Source: Segetibacter aerophilus (GTDB lineage Bacteria; Bacteroidota; Bacteroidia; Chitinophagales; Chitinophagaceae). From it: a DNA stretch of 64,000 nucleotides. Positions 18,656 to 27,942 of this stretch are shown piece by piece. The notes below the pieces were generated by a model. It saw nothing but the letters and a program-made list of their open reading frames with translations, was not told the DNA's origin and ran no database searches. Position numbers and translations under genes: made by a program. Positions within the stretch are counted from its first letter, which is position 1; each line of letters opens with the position of its first letter. The stretch lies in assembly GCF_007991655.1 (NCBI RefSeq), contig NZ_BJYT01000009.1, positions 124,001 to 188,000 on the forward strand, in the 5' to 3' direction.

Positions 18656-19672
18656 ATGCAAATTCAACAAAATATTTCACTTCGGCCTTATAACACTTTT
18701 CGAATTGATGCTTATGCAAAATACTTCGCAAAATTTACTTCCCTCTCTAACTTAGAACAGCTCTTCGATGCTCCTTTTTTGCAAGAAAATGAACGTCCTT
18801 TTATCATTGGTGGTGGCAGCAATATTTTGCTTACGCTCGACTATAACGGGCTTGTAGCTAAAAATGAAATGCATGGAATAGAGATTGTTAAACAAGACCA
18901 ACAGCATGTATATGTAAGGGCAGCCGCGGGAGAAAACTGGCACCAGTTCGTTCTTTACTGCATTGAAAACAATTTTGCCGGTGTAGAAAATCTTAGCCTA
19001 ATTCCTGGAAACGTCGGGGCTAGCCCCATGCAAAACATTGGTGCTTATGGAGTAGAAATAAAAGATGTTTTTTATGAGTTGGAAGCATTTGACATCAACG
19101 AACGAAAGGTGAAAACGTTTACCGCAAAAGAATGCGAATTTGGATACCGTGAAAGCGTATTTAAGAGGAAATACAAAGGGCAGTATATCATCACAAGCGT
19201 TACTTTTAAACTTAACAAACAACCTGTTTTCAACACAAGCTATGGCGCCATTCAGCAGGAACTTGACAAGATGCAGGTGAAGGAATTATCCATAGCAGCC
19301 ATTTCTCAGGCGGTCATTAATATTCGCCAAAGCAAACTACCTGACCCAAATAAAATCGGCAACGCAGGCAGCTTTTTTAAAAATCCTACCATACCTCAGC
19401 AGCAGTTTGAAGATCTTAAAAAAGAGTTTCCCCAGATAGTTGGTTATCCTGCAAAAGACAGTGTCAAGGTAGCTGCAGGTTGGTTGATAGAACAATGCGG
19501 TTGGAAAGGCTATAGAAAGGGAGATGCAGGCTGCCATGCACAGCAAGCTTTGGTGTTGGTTAATTATGGAGATGCAAAGGGTAGTGAGATACTAGCATTA
19601 TCGTCAGAGATCATGCAAAGTGTGGAAGCGAAATTTGGAATTATGCTCGAAAGAGAAGTAAACGTTTTGTAG
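18656..19672 (+). CDS. murB: UDP-N-acetylenolpyruvoylglucosamine reductase MurB
   Basis: The start is placed at ATG 18656 (MQIQQNISLRPYNTFRIDAYAK), giving 338 residues, close to the E. coli type I enzyme. FAD-binding segments FIIGGGSNILLT and LIPGNVGASPMQNIGAYGVE are present. Catalytic positions are also visible: Arg in YRESVFK, the proton-donor Ser in GNAGSFFKNP and the C-terminal Glu in LEREVNVL. The YRESVFKRKYKG loop marks the type I form. It makes UDP-MurNAc for peptidoglycan in the cytosol. A longer frame exists upstream but overlaps the divergent gene and has no homology. Confidence 0.97.
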   Translation: MQIQQNISLRPYNTFRIDAYAKYFAKFTSLSNLEQLFDAPFLQENERPFIIGGGSNILLTLDYNGLVAKNEMHGIEIVKQDQQHVYVRAAAGENWHQFVLYCIENNFAGVENLSLIPGNVGASPMQNIGAYGVEIKDVFYELEAFDINERKVKTFTAKECEFGYRESVFKRKYKGQYIITSVTFKLNKQPVFNTSYGAIQQELDKMQVKELSIAAISQAVINIRQSKLPDPNKIGNAGSFFKNPTIPQQQFEDLKKEFPQIVGYPAKDSVKVAAGWLIEQCGWKGYRKGDAGCHAQQALVLVNYGDAKGSEILALSSEIMQSVEAKFGIMLEREVNVL

Positions 19673-19728
19673 AAGCAACTTTTTATAATCATCGCTTGTC
19701 AATGCTAGTATCATTTTTAAATCATTTT

Positions 19729-20196
19729 ATGAAAAAAACATTTACTCTTTTTTGCTTCCTTTTTGCTGCAACATCTGTAATCAAAGCTCAATCCGCGGCT
19801 AAAACAGTTTTCTTTGAATTAGGAGGTCCCGGGCTGGCATCAATTAACTATGACATGCGTCTAAATAAAAAAGAAGACGGGCTAGGCTTTAGAGTTGGAG
19901 TCGGTGGTTTTAGTATTGACGATGCAAGTATTGTATTTATACCGCTGGGGCTGAATTACCTGTTAGGTAAAGATGGCAAAAACTATTTTGAACTGGGCGG
20001 TGGAATAACTGCGGTTGCAGGAAATGACGGTTCAAGTGACGGAACATTCTCAGGTTCTTTTGGCCATCTGAATTTTGGTTACCGTCTTCAGCCTTCTAAT
20101 GGCGGCTTTTTATTTAGAGCGGGTATAGTGCCATTATTTAGTAAGGACGGCTTCGTTCCTTATTATGCAGGAATTTCATTTGGATATAAATTCTAA
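19729..20196 (+). CDS. Small predicted outer-membrane beta-barrel protein
   Basis: Starting at ATG 19729 (MKKTFTLFCFLFAATSVIKAQ) the product is 155 residues with a clean signal peptide; an upstream in-frame start adds 11 unneeded residues. The mature part alternates polar and hydrophobic residues with Gly/aromatic pairs (FRVGVGGFSIDD, YFELGGGITAVAG, GHLNFGYRLQPSNGG, GISFGYKF) and ends in Phe, as small barrels do. It fits eight-stranded OmpA/OmpW-like barrels but I cannot assign a family. It ends at a bidirectional terminator shared with the ATPase gene. Confidence 0.75.
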   Translation: MKKTFTLFCFLFAATSVIKAQSAAKTVFFELGGPGLASINYDMRLNKKEDGLGFRVGVGGFSIDDASIVFIPLGLNYLLGKDGKNYFELGGGITAVAGNDGSSDGTFSGSFGHLNFGYRLQPSNGGFLFRAGIVPLFSKDGFVPYYAGISFGYKF

Positions 20197-20227
20197 GATG
20201 ACGGGCCAGCCTGTCAACGAAAAAATA

Positions 20228-20258
20228 AAAAAGGGGATGTTCTGAACATCCCCTTTTT
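20228..20258. terminator. Bidirectional terminator between the barrel protein and MoxR-type gene
   Basis: A 15-bp perfect inverted repeat (AAAAAGGGGATGTTC and its complement) around a short loop is flanked by A and T runs on the two sides. It lies between convergent stop codons. Confidence 0.92.
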
Positions 20259-20265
20259 ATATTGT

Positions 20266-21807
20266 TTATCTAAAATCATCCTCCGTTAAATCATCTTCAA
20301 AATTCATTGCGCCAAAGTTCATCATACTTCCCATCAAATCTTTGAACTCAATTTTGCCGTCAAGCATTTTCTTGCTAATCAACGAATAGCTCGCCAGTCC
20401 GTGCAATACAAACTCCATTAGTAGAGCGTTTTCTTTGTCATTTGCCTGCGGGTAATATTTCTTCACGAAAGCATGCAGGCCGTCCACCTTATACAAAGAG
20501 TTAAGTTTTCCTGCGTCATTACTGTCTAATAAAAGATCAAGATGATTACCACCATCAAACCAGCGAATGATTGCTTTGTACGGATTTTCCTCTTCTGTTT
20601 TCACCTGCTGACTTGCCTTGCCTGTAGCCTTTTTCTTTTTGCTAGCCTCAGGGTTAGGGAAGTACAAAATGAATTGAGAGCGAATGGACTTTTCTAAAAG
20701 GTTAACCGCCACCTGGTAGGGTCCTTCCTGCTCGCCTTCGTACACCAATTCAATCTTACCTGTTATAGATGGAATGATCCCCACGAGATCGCTAATCCAA
20801 ACCTGGGTTTGTTTTTCATTGTGAATGATTGCGCGGCGCTCTGCACTACTAACCGCATTTTCATATGCCGCAATCGTAAGCCTCGCACTAACGCCACTCT
20901 TCTTATCGACGTACTCATTATTTCTTGCTTCAAATGCAACCTGCTCTATCAAGCGCTTAACGAGGTCGCTCACAGTTATTCGTTTCGACTGTTCTTCCAA
21001 AACGTCCGCTTCCTGCTCGGTGATCTCTAACGACGTCTCAATAGTTTTAGGATAGTGCGTCAATATCTGGCTTTCAATACGGTCTTTTAATGGAGTAACA
21101 ATACTACCACGGTTGGTATAGTCTTCGGGATTTGCAGTAAATACAAACAAGATATCAAGTGGCATTCTCAATTTAAATCCGCGAATTTGTATATCACCTT
21201 CTTGTAAAATATTAAAGAGGGCAACTTGTATTCTCGCCTGTAGATCGGGCAATTCATTTATAACGAAAATGCTACGATTACTACGGGGAATGATACCATA
21301 ATGGATGACCATCTCATCAGCAAAACTTAGCTTAAGATTGGCCGCCTTAATAGGATCAATGTCTCCAATTAAGTCGGCAACACTAACGTCTGGGGTAGCC
21401 AACTTTTCTCCATATCGATCGCTTTTGTGTACCCAATGTATAGGAGTACTGTCCCCGTGTTGCGCGACAAGATCTTTAGCAAACTTGCTGATTGGCCTGA
21501 ACGGGTCATCATTTATTTCGCTTCCTTCAACAGTTGGAATGTACTCGTCGAGCAAGTCTATCATTTGCCGCGCCATTCTCGTTTTTGCCTGTCCTCTTAA
21601 GCCAAGAAACAAAATATTGTGGCGGCTTAGCAAAGCTCTTTCAGTATCAGGAATCACAGTTTCTTCATATCCCACGATCCCCGGAAAAGTATTTTCTTTC
21701 GCCTTAATTTTTCCTATCAGGTTTTCACGAATTTCTTCTTTAATTGTCCTGCTTTTATATCCACTTTTTCTTAAGTCACCTAAAGTCTTAATGTTTGTAA
21801 TATCCAT
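20266..21807 (-). CDS. MoxR/ChlI-type AAA+ ATPase
   Basis: The 513-residue protein has an AAA+ core resembling magnesium chelatase subunit I and MoxR proteins. The Walker A-like loop is GLRGQAKTR (about 69-77) and the Walker B region is SIFVINELPDL, with Asn for the first acidic residue as seen in this subfamily. Downstream are RIQVALFNILQEGDIQIRG and FTANPEDYTNRG. The C-terminal third is alpha-helical and charged, ending in an acidic tail. Such ATPases work with VWA-domain partners to remodel protein complexes; a VWA gene lies upstream on the same strand, separated by a toxin-antitoxin pair. The client is unknown. Confidence 0.93.
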   Translation of the reverse strand: MDITNIKTLGDLRKSGYKSRTIKEEIRENLIGKIKAKENTFPGIVGYEETVIPDTERALLSRHNILFLGLRGQAKTRMARQMIDLLDEYIPTVEGSEINDDPFRPISKFAKDLVAQHGDSTPIHWVHKSDRYGEKLATPDVSVADLIGDIDPIKAANLKLSFADEMVIHYGIIPRSNRSIFVINELPDLQARIQVALFNILQEGDIQIRGFKLRMPLDILFVFTANPEDYTNRGSIVTPLKDRIESQILTHYPKTIETSLEITEQEADVLEEQSKRITVSDLVKRLIEQVAFEARNNEYVDKKSGVSARLTIAAYENAVSSAERRAIIHNEKQTQVWISDLVGIIPSITGKIELVYEGEQEGPYQVAVNLLEKSIRSQFILYFPNPEASKKKKATGKASQQVKTEEENPYKAIIRWFDGGNHLDLLLDSNDAGKLNSLYKVDGLHAFVKKYYPQANDKENALLMEFVLHGLASYSLISKKMLDGKIEFKDLMGSMMNFGAMNFEDDLTEDDFR

Positions 21808-21843
21808 TTATGTTTTTTTGGTAATCAACTTATGTTTTTCATA

Positions 21844-21874
21844 GCAACATCGTTGTGTCACTCACTTGTACTTT
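21844..21874 (+). repeat. Dispersed repeat copy, diverged subfamily
   Basis: Contains GTTGTGTCACTCACTTGTAC. The full 31 bases are identical to the copy at 52783-52813. It lies between toxin and ATPase genes. Confidence 0.85.
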
Positions 21875-21895
21875 CAATCTTTTTTCGGTAATTTT

Positions 21896-22162
21896 TCATA
21901 ACGAGGAATAATGATCGCGGCAGGAAATGATATTGATTGCTTCTTCAGTTACCTCATATACGAGTCGATGCTCATCATTTATTCTTCTACTCCAAAAGCC
22001 TTTTAAATGATGCTTCAATGCTTCTGGCTTACCTAATCCCTCGTACGGGTTTCTTAAAATATCCTCTATCAAATCGGCGATCTTGTCCTGCATTTTTTTA
22101 TTCTCATTTCGCCACGAATTGTATTCTTTAAAAGCAGTCTTGGTAAAATTGATTGTTCTCAT
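21896..22162 (-). CDS. yoeB: YoeB/Txe family mRNA interferase toxin
   Basis: The 88-residue protein is a standard YoeB. The signature GKPEALKHHLKGFWSRRI, EHRLVYEV and CRDHY is complete. Glu47, Arg66 and His84 align with the catalytic Glu46, Arg65 and His83 of E. coli YoeB, so it should be an active ribosome-dependent endoribonuclease. Its ATG overlaps the end of the upstream antitoxin gene by 4 bp, the usual translational coupling. The module lies between a VWA gene and its MoxR-type ATPase partner. Confidence 0.95.
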   Translation of the reverse strand: MRTINFTKTAFKEYNSWRNENKKMQDKIADLIEDILRNPYEGLGKPEALKHHLKGFWSRRINDEHRLVYEVTEEAINIISCRDHYSSL

Positions 22163-22386
22163 TTCCGCAGCTCATCAGGCGTAATTGAAACTAAGTCACC
22201 GCCTTTAAGCTCGCTTAAAGATTGCTTGAATTTGTCCCTGTTATCTTTTGTGGAAAGCAGGAAAAATGTATCGTCATCATCTTCTTCAACGGTTATTAAA
22301 AGTTGCTTCTTCCCAAAAGCATGTTTTAGTTTCTGCAGAAAATCTTCATTTAGTTCATCCGTAGATATGTGATAAGTCGTGGTCAT
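22159..22386 (-). CDS. Putative antitoxin of the YoeB module
   Basis: From ATG 22386 (MTTTYHISTDEL) the product is 75 residues; a TTG five codons upstream is a less likely start. The N-terminal part is an alpha/beta dimerisation-like segment (QLLITVEEDDDDTFFLL). The C-terminal STKDNRDKFKQSLSELKGGD resembles the toxin-binding tail of Phd/YefM antitoxins. It overlaps the toxin start by 4 bp. Family membership of the N-terminal domain is not certain, but position, size and coupling make its role clear. Confidence 0.85.
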   Translation of the reverse strand: MTTTYHISTDELNEDFLQKLKHAFGKKQLLITVEEDDDDTFFLLSTKDNRDKFKQSLSELKGGDLVSITPDELRK

Positions 22387-22434
22387 GTTAGTAATAAACA
22401 ATCAGAGGTATTTTTTTAAAAATTCAAATAAACC

Positions 22435-23532
22435 CTAATACACCGTCTTCCTCTTTCCGCTTTCAAAGTCTTTAAAGATAAAAGCACCCAGCTTATCAAG
22501 GGAAGCGAAGAAAGCTTTACCGTTATTTGTCTCAGTAAATTCGGTAACAAATTTCTGTAAATAAGGATCGCTGGCAATCATAAACGTTGTAATGGGGATC
22601 TTCAGCTTTTTGCATTGGGCAGCCAAATTGATACACCGGTTAACCACCTTTCTGTCTAAACCAAAACTGTTTTTATAATAACGTTTGCCAATCTTTAAAC
22701 ACGTTGGTTTACCATCCGTGATCATAAAAATTTGCTTGTTAGGATTTTTCCTGCGCCGAAGTAGATCCATGGCAAGTTCAAGGCCGGCAACTGTATTAGT
22801 ATGATACGGGCCGACCTGTAAATAAGGGAGATCTTTAATTTCTATCGGCCATGCGTCGTTACCAAAAACAACGATATCCAAAGTATCTTTTGGATACTTA
22901 GTTGTGATAAGTTCGCTCAGCGCCATCGCTACTTTTTTGGCAGGAGTAATCCGGTCTTCCCCGTACAAAATCATGCTGTGACTGATATCAATCATTAGCA
23001 CGGTTGAAGTCTGGGTTTTATAATCAGTCTCCCTGATCTTCAGATCATCCTCATGCATGCTGAAGCTTTCGATGCCATGATTTATCTGCGCGTTCCTAAT
23101 GCTTTCGGTAAAATCAATTTGCTCCATGGTATCGCCAAACTGAAACTGCCGCACGTCAGGACTGATTTCATCTCCACCACCCGGTTTAAAAGTATCGTGG
23201 TTCCCTTGCTTTGACTTTTTAAGTTTACCAAAAATCTCCTCCAAACTGTTCTTCCGAATACCTTGCTCCGTTTTAGATGTAATAGAGATAGTGCCGTTTA
23301 CAGGGTTTTCATCTATATATCCCTTTTCTTTCAATTCGTCTAAAAAGTCACCCATCCCATATTCATCGTTGGTAAGACCATATTGGTTATCCAGTTGGTT
23401 CAGCCATTGCAGCGCTTCGCTGACATCTCCGTTGGTATAAGTAAGTAACTGTAAGAATAAATTGAGTAACTGCTCAAACTTTGTTTTCCCATTCATGTTC
23501 GGGTCAAACTTCTCAAATCGGTGTCCTAGCAT
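22435..23532 (-). CDS. VWA domain protein, partner of the MoxR-type ATPase
   Basis: The start is placed at ATG 23532 (MLGHRFEKFDPNMNGKTKFEQLL), giving 365 residues; the frame is open further upstream but that part lacks homology-like composition. A helical N-terminal region (about 1-150) precedes a von Willebrand A domain with an intact metal-ion site: DISHS (DxSxS), the Thr in YHTNT and ITDGKP. It resembles the CoxE-like VWA proteins paired with MoxR ATPases. It probably works with the ATPase gene found 628 bp downstream; the toxin-antitoxin genes lie between them. Confidence 0.9.
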   Translation of the reverse strand: MLGHRFEKFDPNMNGKTKFEQLLNLFLQLLTYTNGDVSEALQWLNQLDNQYGLTNDEYGMGDFLDELKEKGYIDENPVNGTISITSKTEQGIRKNSLEEIFGKLKKSKQGNHDTFKPGGGDEISPDVRQFQFGDTMEQIDFTESIRNAQINHGIESFSMHEDDLKIRETDYKTQTSTVLMIDISHSMILYGEDRITPAKKVAMALSELITTKYPKDTLDIVVFGNDAWPIEIKDLPYLQVGPYHTNTVAGLELAMDLLRRRKNPNKQIFMITDGKPTCLKIGKRYYKNSFGLDRKVVNRCINLAAQCKKLKIPITTFMIASDPYLQKFVTEFTETNNGKAFFASLDKLGAFIFKDFESGKRKTVY

Positions 23533-23780
23533 AATTGACAATTTCGCAAATAAAAGTGAATTAAATAACACAACATCTAAGCCAGTATAAAGTTTAACTT
23601 CTTTATGCCATTGAGTCATGTAAGAAGAAAAACCGGCCTGCAAAACAGGTAGTATTGGACAATTGAGCGTAGATAAAAAAAGACAGAAAACGGTAGTCAT
23701 TGCGGGAGAAACCGTAGGGCCATCTCAAAAATTTAAAGGACGGGAATATCGAAATGTTGAGAACATGAGGCCTCTGGTTG
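23533..23780. other. Gap between the DUF892 gene and the VWA gene
   Basis: This 248-bp stretch is open in the VWA frame up to 23700 and in other frames, but no peptide here looks like a known family. It is treated as upstream region of the VWA gene. Confidence 0.35.
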
Positions 23781-24485
23781 CTAGTGTCCTCTTGATTCGC
23801 CGCTTCCATATCTTCTGTGCGAAGTTCCTGCCCTACCACCGGGAGAGTTGATCGTTCTTTCAGATATGGATATTTTTGGCTGGTCATCATCAGAATCATC
23901 CTTCATAGCTCCAGTTTCATCTGTTTCTGGGGTTGTTTTATCTGTTGCAAGTTCTGGCGGTAGGCCATCTTTGTTAATAGCCGCTGTAGCCAATGCAGTT
24001 AAAAGGTCGTCGGCATCATACTCTTCCTGCAGCGTTTCGTTTAAAAGTTTTGCTACTGTGGGTAGATTGAGTTGGTTAGCATAAGCAACGGCAGTTCCAT
24101 AAGCGCTTATTTCATAGTGTTCTATTTTTTGAACAGAGGCTATAATTGCTGCATCTTTTATCTCCTGCGCTAAATCTAAGGTGAGCAGTTGTCTCATTTC
24201 TGCAATTAACCCTGCAACTCCTTGGCTCAAATATGCCTGGCCCGTATCCGACATTTCGGGTATTGCAAATCCCGGTATTTTTTCCTTAATAAGTGTCGGT
24301 ATTTTATTTAATCTTTCCACTTGCGCTGTAGTTAAGCCGGCGTGATGTTGTAGCGCATTTTTTAATGAACTATGATTTGCTTGTTCTATGACTAAAGGAA
24401 TAGCATCAGAAACCTGCTGTTCTGTTGCACGAAGACAATGCAGGTTATAGCTTAGCAGATCAACAAGATTATTCAAAGTTTCCAT
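23781..24485 (-). CDS. DUF892 (YciE-like) ferritin-like protein
   Basis: The first 160 residues of this 234-residue protein match the ferritin-like YciE/DUF892 family: LVDLLSYNLHCLRATEQQV, LQHHAGLTTAQVERL, QKIEHYEISAYGTAVAYANQL and ETLQEEYDADDLL. The acidic/His residues of EHYEISAYG and EEYDADD are the expected di-iron ligands. Members are stress-induced and of unclear function. An unusual low-complexity acidic and Gly/Arg/Ser-rich tail (about 180-234) follows. It is a cytosolic protein. Confidence 0.88.
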   Translation of the reverse strand: METLNNLVDLLSYNLHCLRATEQQVSDAIPLVIEQANHSSLKNALQHHAGLTTAQVERLNKIPTLIKEKIPGFAIPEMSDTGQAYLSQGVAGLIAEMRQLLTLDLAQEIKDAAIIASVQKIEHYEISAYGTAVAYANQLNLPTVAKLLNETLQEEYDADDLLTALATAAINKDGLPPELATDKTTPETDETGAMKDDSDDDQPKISISERTINSPGGRAGTSHRRYGSGESRGH

Positions 24486-24590
24486 AATCGAACTTTGAGT
24501 AAATAGAGAAAAAATTATGCCTTTTCATTATTCCTGATTGTAAACAGTGCTGGCATGTGTTTTAATTAAACTTATTAATAATCAATAAAA

Positions 24591-25139
24591 ATGAGCATCG
24601 ATAAAAAACAGTTGGAAATAAATGTGAACCTGCATTCACTTGAACCTGACTTTTTAAATTACGAACTTCATTACGTGATTGCCAAAAGCGAAAGCTCTTT
24701 TAGGTTTGCTACCTGGGATGAGCAGCCGGAATCAGATGAGCACAAATTTTACTTTTTTCTCACTGAAAACGAACTACATATTCCAGCGGGAAACATAACC
24801 TTAGAAGAGAGCTATGTTTTGAAAGAAGAGCCAATTTACCCCTGCGTGTCTTCTTATAAAGATTTCAAATCCGTTATTGAAAAAGTGCGAACAGAGGGAG
24901 TTGCGAAAGCGATAAAATGTTTTTCTAATGAAGAAACAGATACGATCAGAGAACAATTAGAAGGCACTTTTGGAAAAATCGACAAACATCTTGTAAAAAG
25001 CTCGCAAGGTCAGCATCTTCTCCTCGTATTTGATGAATTTGAAATTTCGATTTCTGCTACAATGGTCTATTTCAGATGGAAAACACCTTTTAATGCAAGC
25101 CACTATCAACACGTAAAAGAAGAAAAGGAAGGCAATTAA
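24591..25139 (+). CDS. Hypothetical protein
   Basis: I do not recognise a family for this 182-residue protein. It has no signal peptide or membrane segment. Composition and codon use look like genuine coding sequence, and it is followed by a strong terminator. It is acidic with mixed alpha/beta character (ELHYVIAKSESSFRFATWDE, KFYFFLTENELHIPAG). A conserved-looking C-terminal piece reads MVYFRWKTPFNASHYQHV. It stands alone between the DUF892 and membrane-protein genes. Confidence 0.7.
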   Translation: MSIDKKQLEINVNLHSLEPDFLNYELHYVIAKSESSFRFATWDEQPESDEHKFYFFLTENELHIPAGNITLEESYVLKEEPIYPCVSSYKDFKSVIEKVRTEGVAKAIKCFSNEETDTIREQLEGTFGKIDKHLVKSSQGQHLLLVFDEFEISISATMVYFRWKTPFNASHYQHVKEEKEGN

Positions 25140-25192
25140 GAGAAACCCTGAATGAAATAACGGTACAGCTGTAACGGAGTGAAAAATAAGAA

Positions 25193-25233
25193 AATTATAA
25201 AGCCTTTCGAAAACGAAAGGCTTTATAATTTCT
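25193..25233. terminator. Bidirectional terminator hairpin
   Basis: An 18-bp inverted repeat (AAATTATAAAGCCTTTCG and complement) around a 4-nt loop lies between the plus-strand hypothetical gene and the minus-strand membrane-protein gene. Both ends are A/T rich, so it can serve both. Confidence 0.88.
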
Positions 25234-25258
25234 AGACTTTAAAAGCAGTCCCTGATAA

Positions 25259-25765
25259 TTAGTTGTTTAATACTTCAGACTTTCTGTCCTTCGTCTGGTT
25301 CCTACGGGCAGTATATGGGATCATAAAAGAAGAAAACGATCCGAAACAAAAGTTACCTACTGTAGCACACATAAAAAGTATAAAGACGAGACCATTTGTT
25401 TTACCTGTTCCTGTTTGAGATGGCGCATTTACTAAGGCACCGTCAGATTTACCACCACTAAAAATGTCGGGGATGAAAATTGGCAAAGCAATTGCGGCCA
25501 CAATGCATGATATAATAATCGCTACAATCGTCGCAATATGTCCTGCAGCAACCATAGTTTGAGTACTTGCATTTTCCCCCTTAGATTTATTTAGGGCTAA
25601 CATATAGGCGCCAATCACCACCATAACTATTGCGTTACCTAAAAATAGCAACCAGGTACTTACAAAATCTTCAGACGAAAGGAAAATAAACATAGGGATA
25701 CAAAAAGCGACTGCTGACAAGAAGCCCCACTTTAGATATGAGCTTATATATTCTTTTTTAAACAT
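25259..25765 (-). CDS. Hypothetical membrane protein with four predicted transmembrane segments
   Basis: This 168-residue protein has hydrophobic stretches at about 13-30, 36-55, 71-100 and 124-146, the third long enough for a helix and re-entrant turn. A Gly/Ser-rich loop (about 103-120) separates the last two. It ends in a basic tail. I cannot place it in a family. It lies downstream of kup, but 188 bp away and probably transcribed separately. Confidence 0.65.
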   Translation of the reverse strand: MFKKEYISSYLKWGFLSAVAFCIPMFIFLSSEDFVSTWLLFLGNAIVMVVIGAYMLALNKSKGENASTQTMVAAGHIATIVAIIISCIVAAIALPIFIPDIFSGGKSDGALVNAPSQTGTGKTNGLVFILFMCATVGNFCFGSFSSFMIPYTARRNQTKDRKSEVLNN

Positions 25766-25953
25766 TGCTAATGATTTTTACTTACAAGTCATGTGACCAT
25801 GGCATGCGTAAAAAAATCATTCCAATATATTATCTAATTATTGCATTTCGAATGCGATATGATATAGTGGAAGCAGCTGTCTATAAATTAGAACTAGAAA
25901 ATAGCCCCGAAACTTGGTCTATTTCAACGGGTCCAATTGTGCAAGCTCGAAGA

Positions 25954-27942
25954 TTAATACGCCTCCTCTCCGGTCTTAAAGACTCTCTTTAGCTTAAGAT
26001 TTTTTATTGGTGCAACTATTAGCGCAAACTTTTCCACAGATACATAGCTCGTATCTAGACCAAAACTTTTTGCCTCCGAAAGGCTTAGATCTTTCAACCA
26101 AAAATGAAACTTCATCACCAGCCTCTCAAAAAAAGGCAATTCATTATCGTTACTTAAGTATTTCTCCATCACAACAAACTGGAAATCGCCTACTATGTTA
26201 TTACGCTCCAGGCTTTCGTATCGACTCGTAATGTTTACTTCTTTATTAGCAACTAGATCGGCTACCACCTGCCTGAACATCAGGTTTATCCTAGGCTGCA
26301 CCCTGAAACCCAACCTAAACTCTACCCTTATGATATCATTAGGAATAATATGCTTTACGCTGTAGTCACTAGTATACGGCTCATCCACAGTATGCACGTG
26401 CACAAACCAATAAATGTCAGCTCTTTTGGGTTTCCTGTTTAAAATTGAGTGGATGATCTTGTGCTCAATCTCGTTGGGATTATCAGCACTCGTCATATAG
26501 ACAAGGTGAGTAGCATGTTTTATGATCGACCTATCGTTACTTAATTCTTCCAGCCGGCCTATGTAATCATCCAGCGGCACAAATTCGACATACCTGTTTT
26601 TGATTTTTCGCGCGCGGTACCAGACGTACATTATCGCAAACAAAAATCCTCCTGCAACCAATGTCACATAACCCCCGTGCGGGAACTTATCGAGGTTAGC
26701 GGTCAAAAAAGAAAGTTCAATAGTAAGATAAACGGCGAGGTACAGATAAATAAATGGTTTGGCCGCCCGGTGTAAAACAAGGAAATTGGCAAAAAGAATA
26801 GTTGTGGCAATCATACACATGGTAATTGCAAGACCATAGGCCGCCTCCATGTTTGTAGACTTTTGAAAATATAATACGATGCCGACGCAACCAATATAAA
26901 GTAAAGTGTTTATCCCCGGGACATACAGTTGACCACGGGCTTCGCTCGGATACTTAATTTTCATTTTTGGCCATAGGTTGAGGCGAATGGCTTCACTAAT
27001 GAGGGTAAACGAACCGCTGATCAATGCCTGGCTTGCAATTACAGCTGCAGTAGTAGCTATGATAATTCCGGGAACAACAAACCATGTGGGCATTATACCA
27101 TAAAACGGGTTAAATCCATCAGTGATCATTGTTTGGGTGATAGCTTGCCCTCTGTAATTACTAAGTAGCCACGCTCCCTGACCCAGGTAATTTAGTATAA
27201 GACAGGTTTTTACAAAAATCCACGAAAAGCGAATATTCTCACGGCCGCAATGACCGAGGTCGGAATACAAGGCTTCGGCTCCGGTAGTACATAAAAAGAC
27301 TGCTCCTAAAATCCAGAAACCCTTTGGATAAGTGGCTAAAAGCTTGATGGCATAATAGGGATTTAACGCACGAAAAATGTGAATGTCATCTAACAGGTGG
27401 CTTAACCCCAAAATAGCTAACATTAAAAACCAACCGCCCATGACAGGGCCAAATAACTTACCGATAGAAGCAGTGCCGAACTGCTGCAAAAAGAACAGCC
27501 CGGAAATGATTGCCACTACTATATACACGATGATGCGGTCAGAAATATATCCAAGGAAATCAATGTTTCTAAGTCCTTCAATCGCGGAGGTAACAGAGAT
27601 GGGAGGCGTAATCATACCATCAGCCAGTAGGGCTGCCCCACCAATCATTGCCGGAAATACCAGCCAGCGTCCCCTTCGTCTTACCAGCGCAAACAGAGAG
27701 AAAATTCCGCCTTCTCCCCTGTTGTCAGCCTTTAAAGTAAGAATGACGTATTTGACGGTAGTTTGAATAGTAAGCGTCCATATGATGCAAGAAAGGCTTC
27801 CAATGATTAGCAAACCACTTATCACTTTCCCGTTGGTAATGGCATTAAGTACATATAAAGGAGAGGTACCAATATCACCGTAAATTATTCCCAGAGCGAT
27901 TATCAGGCCGGCAGCAGAAACTTTATTATTAGGTGCACTCAT
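25954..27942 (-). CDS. kup: Kup-type low-affinity potassium transporter
   Basis: The 662-residue protein has the KUP/HAK layout: about twelve membrane segments in the first 440 residues and a soluble C-terminal domain. Signature parts are LGIIYGDIGTSPLYVLNA at the N-terminus, KADNRGEGGIFSLFAL, LADGMITPPISVTSAIEGL and GAEALYSDLGHCG. It imports K+ with H+ across the inner membrane. Length is normal (620-660). Confidence 0.96.
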   Translation of the reverse strand: MSAPNNKVSAAGLIIALGIIYGDIGTSPLYVLNAITNGKVISGLLIIGSLSCIIWTLTIQTTVKYVILTLKADNRGEGGIFSLFALVRRRGRWLVFPAMIGGAALLADGMITPPISVTSAIEGLRNIDFLGYISDRIIVYIVVAIISGLFFLQQFGTASIGKLFGPVMGGWFLMLAILGLSHLLDDIHIFRALNPYYAIKLLATYPKGFWILGAVFLCTTGAEALYSDLGHCGRENIRFSWIFVKTCLILNYLGQGAWLLSNYRGQAITQTMITDGFNPFYGIMPTWFVVPGIIIATTAAVIASQALISGSFTLISEAIRLNLWPKMKIKYPSEARGQLYVPGINTLLYIGCVGIVLYFQKSTNMEAAYGLAITMCMIATTILFANFLVLHRAAKPFIYLYLAVYLTIELSFLTANLDKFPHGGYVTLVAGGFLFAIMYVWYRARKIKNRYVEFVPLDDYIGRLEELSNDRSIIKHATHLVYMTSADNPNEIEHKIIHSILNRKPKRADIYWFVHVHTVDEPYTSDYSVKHIIPNDIIRVEFRLGFRVQPRINLMFRQVVADLVANKEVNITSRYESLERNNIVGDFQFVVMEKYLSNDNELPFFERLVMKFHFWLKDLSLSEAKSFGLDTSYVSVEKFALIVAPIKNLKLKRVFKTGEEAY

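Noticed and set aside
21230-21280. Loss of Walker B Asp in the MoxR-type ATPase (INELPD)
   Set aside because: The Asn form appears to be the usual state in this subfamily, so it is not evidence of inactivation.
23533-23700. N-terminal extension of the VWA protein to 23700
   Set aside because: The added residues lack family-like sequence; the ATG at 23532 gives the expected N-terminus.
25765-25992. Plus-strand 75-codon frame across the kup downstream gap
   Set aside because: It overlaps the 3' end of kup, has no family signal and no supporting promoter or terminator.
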